DNA of 46,066 bases from an uncultured Polaribacter sp. Its GTDB lineage: Bacteria > Bacteroidota > Bacteroidia > Flavobacteriales > Flavobacteriaceae. The notes below the pieces were generated by a model that made no database searches, was not told the origin of the DNA, and saw only the letters and a program-made list of their open reading frames with translations. The position numbers were made by a program, and so were the translations under genes. The DNA lies in contig CANMHT010000015.1 of the NCBI GenBank assembly GCA_947497755.1, positions 1 to 46,066 of the forward strand, written 5' to 3'. Positions 44,515 to 46,066 of the stretch are shown one piece after another (the stretch's first letter is position 1; each line of letters begins with the position of its first letter).

Positions 44515-45093
44515 ATGGAACCATTTATTGGACAAATTGTTATGTTCGCAGGTAATTTTGCCCCTAGAAGTTGGGCTTTTTGCGACGGACAGTTATTAGC
44601 AATCAGCAGTAACACTGCATTATTCTCTATTTTAGGAACTACTTATGGCGGTGACGGAAGAACTACTTTTGCATTACCTGACTTAAGAGGTAGAGCACCT
44701 ATAGCTCCTGGTCATGGACCTGGTTTATCAGACTATCGTTTAGGACAAAGAGGAGGTCTAGAATCTGTAACATTAAGTCTAGCTCAAATGCCTTCACATA
44801 ACCATATTGCTTCTGGTGGAGCAACTAGTAATGTAAAATTAAGTACAGATGATGCTGTTAGAACAACACCACAAGCAGGAGATGTACCTGCAGTTGGAAA
44901 CTTTACTTCTGGTATTGCTACTGAGAAAGTAAAAAGTTTTGGCCCAGCAAACAATACTGTAGACGGGCAATCTATTACAAGTGGAATTACTATTGGAAAT
45001 AATGGAGGGTCACAATTTCACGAAAATAGACCTCCTTTTTTAGCCGTAAATTATATTATTGCTCTTCAAGGAACATACCCTTCAAGAAATTAA
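44515..45093 (+). CDS. Tail-collar domain protein (MdpB-like)
   Basis: A 192-residue protein matching phage tail collar and microcystin-dependent-protein (MdpB) relatives: MEPFIGQIVMFAGNFAPRSWAFCDGQLL, GTTYGGDGRTTFALPDLRGRAP, RGGLESVTLSLAQMPSHNH and an ENRPPFLAVNYIIALQGTYP end are each recognisable. No phage genes lie near, so it is a chromosomal family member rather than a prophage tail. It has no signal peptide. It is co-transcribed with the Tat protein gene, ending at a terminator. Confidence 0.85.
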   Translation: MEPFIGQIVMFAGNFAPRSWAFCDGQLLAISSNTALFSILGTTYGGDGRTTFALPDLRGRAPIAPGHGPGLSDYRLGQRGGLESVTLSLAQMPSHNHIASGGATSNVKLSTDDAVRTTPQAGDVPAVGNFTSGIATEKVKSFGPANNTVDGQSITSGITIGNNGGSQFHENRPPFLAVNYIIALQGTYPSRN

Positions 45094-45103
45094 ATATATA
45101 GAT

Positions 45104-45135
45104 TAAAGCCAGAATGAGTTCTGGCTTTATTTTTT
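45104..45135 (+). terminator. Rho-independent terminator
   Basis: TAAAGCCAGAA pairs with TTCTGGCTTTA around a TGAG loop and is followed by T residues. It closes the Tat protein - tail-collar operon. Confidence 0.85.
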
Positions 45136-45215
45136 GTTTACATAACAATCAAAATTGCAGTGTGTAAGTACCCCTATTTATTATTAAGGTTATATACAAT
45201 ATAAACCAAACTATT

Positions 45216-46066
45216 ATGAAAAAAATCACTACCCTTTTTATTCTTTTTTTTTCTTTCTTTTCTATATCTGCTCAAATAAATGATGAAAATTTTGACGCTT
45301 TATCTTCAAGCTTAAGAGGATTAGATTATACGGTAAACGGCATTAGATATCAACAAATTTCTCCGAATACTATTAGTCAAATTCTAACATTACCAGAAAA
45401 TAATCTTTTTCTAATTAGTGCAACTCCTACAGATAAAGGATTATTGTTTAATGCAGATAATGACGGTGGATTAACTGGTGCCAATATAGGAACTTTTGAT
45501 TATCGTTTTGGGTCTTCTGATGGCTCTGAGTTTACTATCCTTTCTATGGGAGCAGATATGTCTGCCAAAAATCAAACTCACGGATATCGCTTTACGGCTA
45601 CCATTACTGGTTATAGAAATGGTACTGCTGTAGCTACCGACAATATTGATTTTGGAACTAGTGATAGTAATGGTTCTGTTACTTATCAAAAAAACGCACA
45701 TGCGTTAGCTAAAGGTGGTACACTAACCTTTAGTGCTGCTTGGCAAAATATAGATGAGATACGTTTTACAGGTGGAGAAGCTGGTACTATTAGTTTATTA
45801 ATGATTGACGATTTAGATTTTAGTGATGCTTCTGCCCCAACCGTAACAACTACATCATCAAGTTTTGTAACCACAGTTTCTGCAGATTTAGGAGGGAATG
45901 TAACATCTAATGGAGGAGCAAGTGTAACCGAAAGAGGAATTGTTTGGGGAACATCAGCCAATCCAACTACTGCAAATACAAAAGTTACTAATGGAACAGG
46001 AACAGGTTCTTTTTCCGCAACAGTAGCTTCTTTACCATCAAATACTACTATACATGTTAGAGCATT
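45216..46066 (+). CDS. Secreted repeat-domain protein, 3' end beyond the window
   Basis: An open frame runs from ATG 45216 to the window edge (283 codons visible, no stop). It begins with signal peptide MKKITTLFILFFSFFSISAQ. The next ~190 residues are beta-rich, Gly/Asp/Thr-rich (FNADNDGGLTGANIG). From about residue 208 an FN3-like repeat typical of flavobacterial surface adhesins begins (SADLGGNVTSNGGASVTERG, then IVWGTSANP), normally repeated many times before a T9SS sorting domain. The downstream part is not in this window, so total size is unknown. Confidence 0.75.
   Translation, partial: MKKITTLFILFFSFFSISAQINDENFDALSSSLRGLDYTVNGIRYQQISPNTISQILTLPENNLFLISATPTDKGLLFNADNDGGLTGANIGTFDYRFGSSDGSEFTILSMGADMSAKNQTHGYRFTATITGYRNGTAVATDNIDFGTSDSNGSVTYQKNAHALAKGGTLTFSAAWQNIDEIRFTGGEAGTISLLMIDDLDFSDASAPTVTTTSSSFVTTVSADLGGNVTSNGGASVTERGIVWGTSANPTTANTKVTNGTGTGSFSATVASLPSNTTIHVRA

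Noticed and set aside
44515..45093. Prophage tail region
   Set aside because: Neighbours are not phage genes; MdpB-like tail-collar proteins also occur as single chromosomal genes.

Overview
The window is AT-rich DNA from a member of the Bacteroidota, almost certainly a marine-type Flavobacteriaceae. The evidence is a type IX secretion (T9SS) sorting domain, lineage-typical families (DUF6452/DUF6048, DUF6702 with M1 peptidases, GEVED domains), A-rich leaders without Shine-Dalgarno boxes, and several TAnnTTTG-type -7 promoter elements. I cannot name the genus. I found no rRNA, tRNA or CRISPR array.

Layout. 1-7.8 kb: a secreted FN3/GEVED protein, the overlapping DUF6452-DUF6048 pair, a 2OG-Fe(II) oxygenase, a SUI1/eIF1-like protein, then a tight DUF1835 - nucleoside phosphorylase - cytosolic PBP-fold cluster and a tiny lipoprotein. 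8-14 kb: LpxH-like phosphoesterase with a glycosyltransferase, PhoD-like phosphatase, uracil-DNA glycosylase and a MutS2 without the Smr domain, closed by a bidirectional terminator. 26.4-36 kb is housekeeping: MATE exporter; dgkA-ftsK-lolA-lptF/G-ribB; a GH53 galactanase lipoprotein; peptidase E. 36-43.7 kb: three tandem carboxypeptidase-regulatory-domain paralogues, DUF6702 and two tandem M1 peptidases. 43.9 kb to the end: a Tat-exported intradiol-dioxygenase-like protein, a tail-collar (MdpB-like) protein, and a secreted repeat protein cut by the window edge.

The accessory core is 13.9-24.1 kb. A TPR sensor kinase and NarL/LuxR-type response regulator lie beside two operons on the same strand. 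Operon A is TM2 protein - exported protein - HsdR-N-like PD-(D/E)XK nuclease. Operon B is SPFH/band-7 - four-helix membrane protein - TerB-like - coiled-coil membrane protein - vWA-like lipoprotein - Cys-rich exported protein. Both promoters carry the same 20-bp perfect palindrome (CCTTACGGAATTCCGTAAGG) exactly 19 nt upstream of a TAnnTTTG -7 box, so the two operons look like one regulon of the neighbouring two-component system. SPFH, TerB and vWA modules together with a lone nuclease recall membrane-stress/Ter-type or defence loci; the function is unknown. The vWA-like gene carries an apparent one-base frameshift in an A6 run: adding one A restores a 311-residue reading frame that ends in an ATGA overlap with the next gene.

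Between 24.4 and 26.4 kb there is no credible gene. Instead there is a mosaic of interspersed repeats: three 237-bp R1 copies, two R2 copies and AT-rich filler, including a direct duplication of about 605 bp at a constant 682-bp offset.

A third inverted repeat (TAGGTAT-TT-ATACCTA), upstream of the Tat/tail-collar pair, has exactly the same centre-to-(-7) distance (29.5 nt) as the two island palindromes. This suggests a shared class-II activator geometry with a different recognition sequence.
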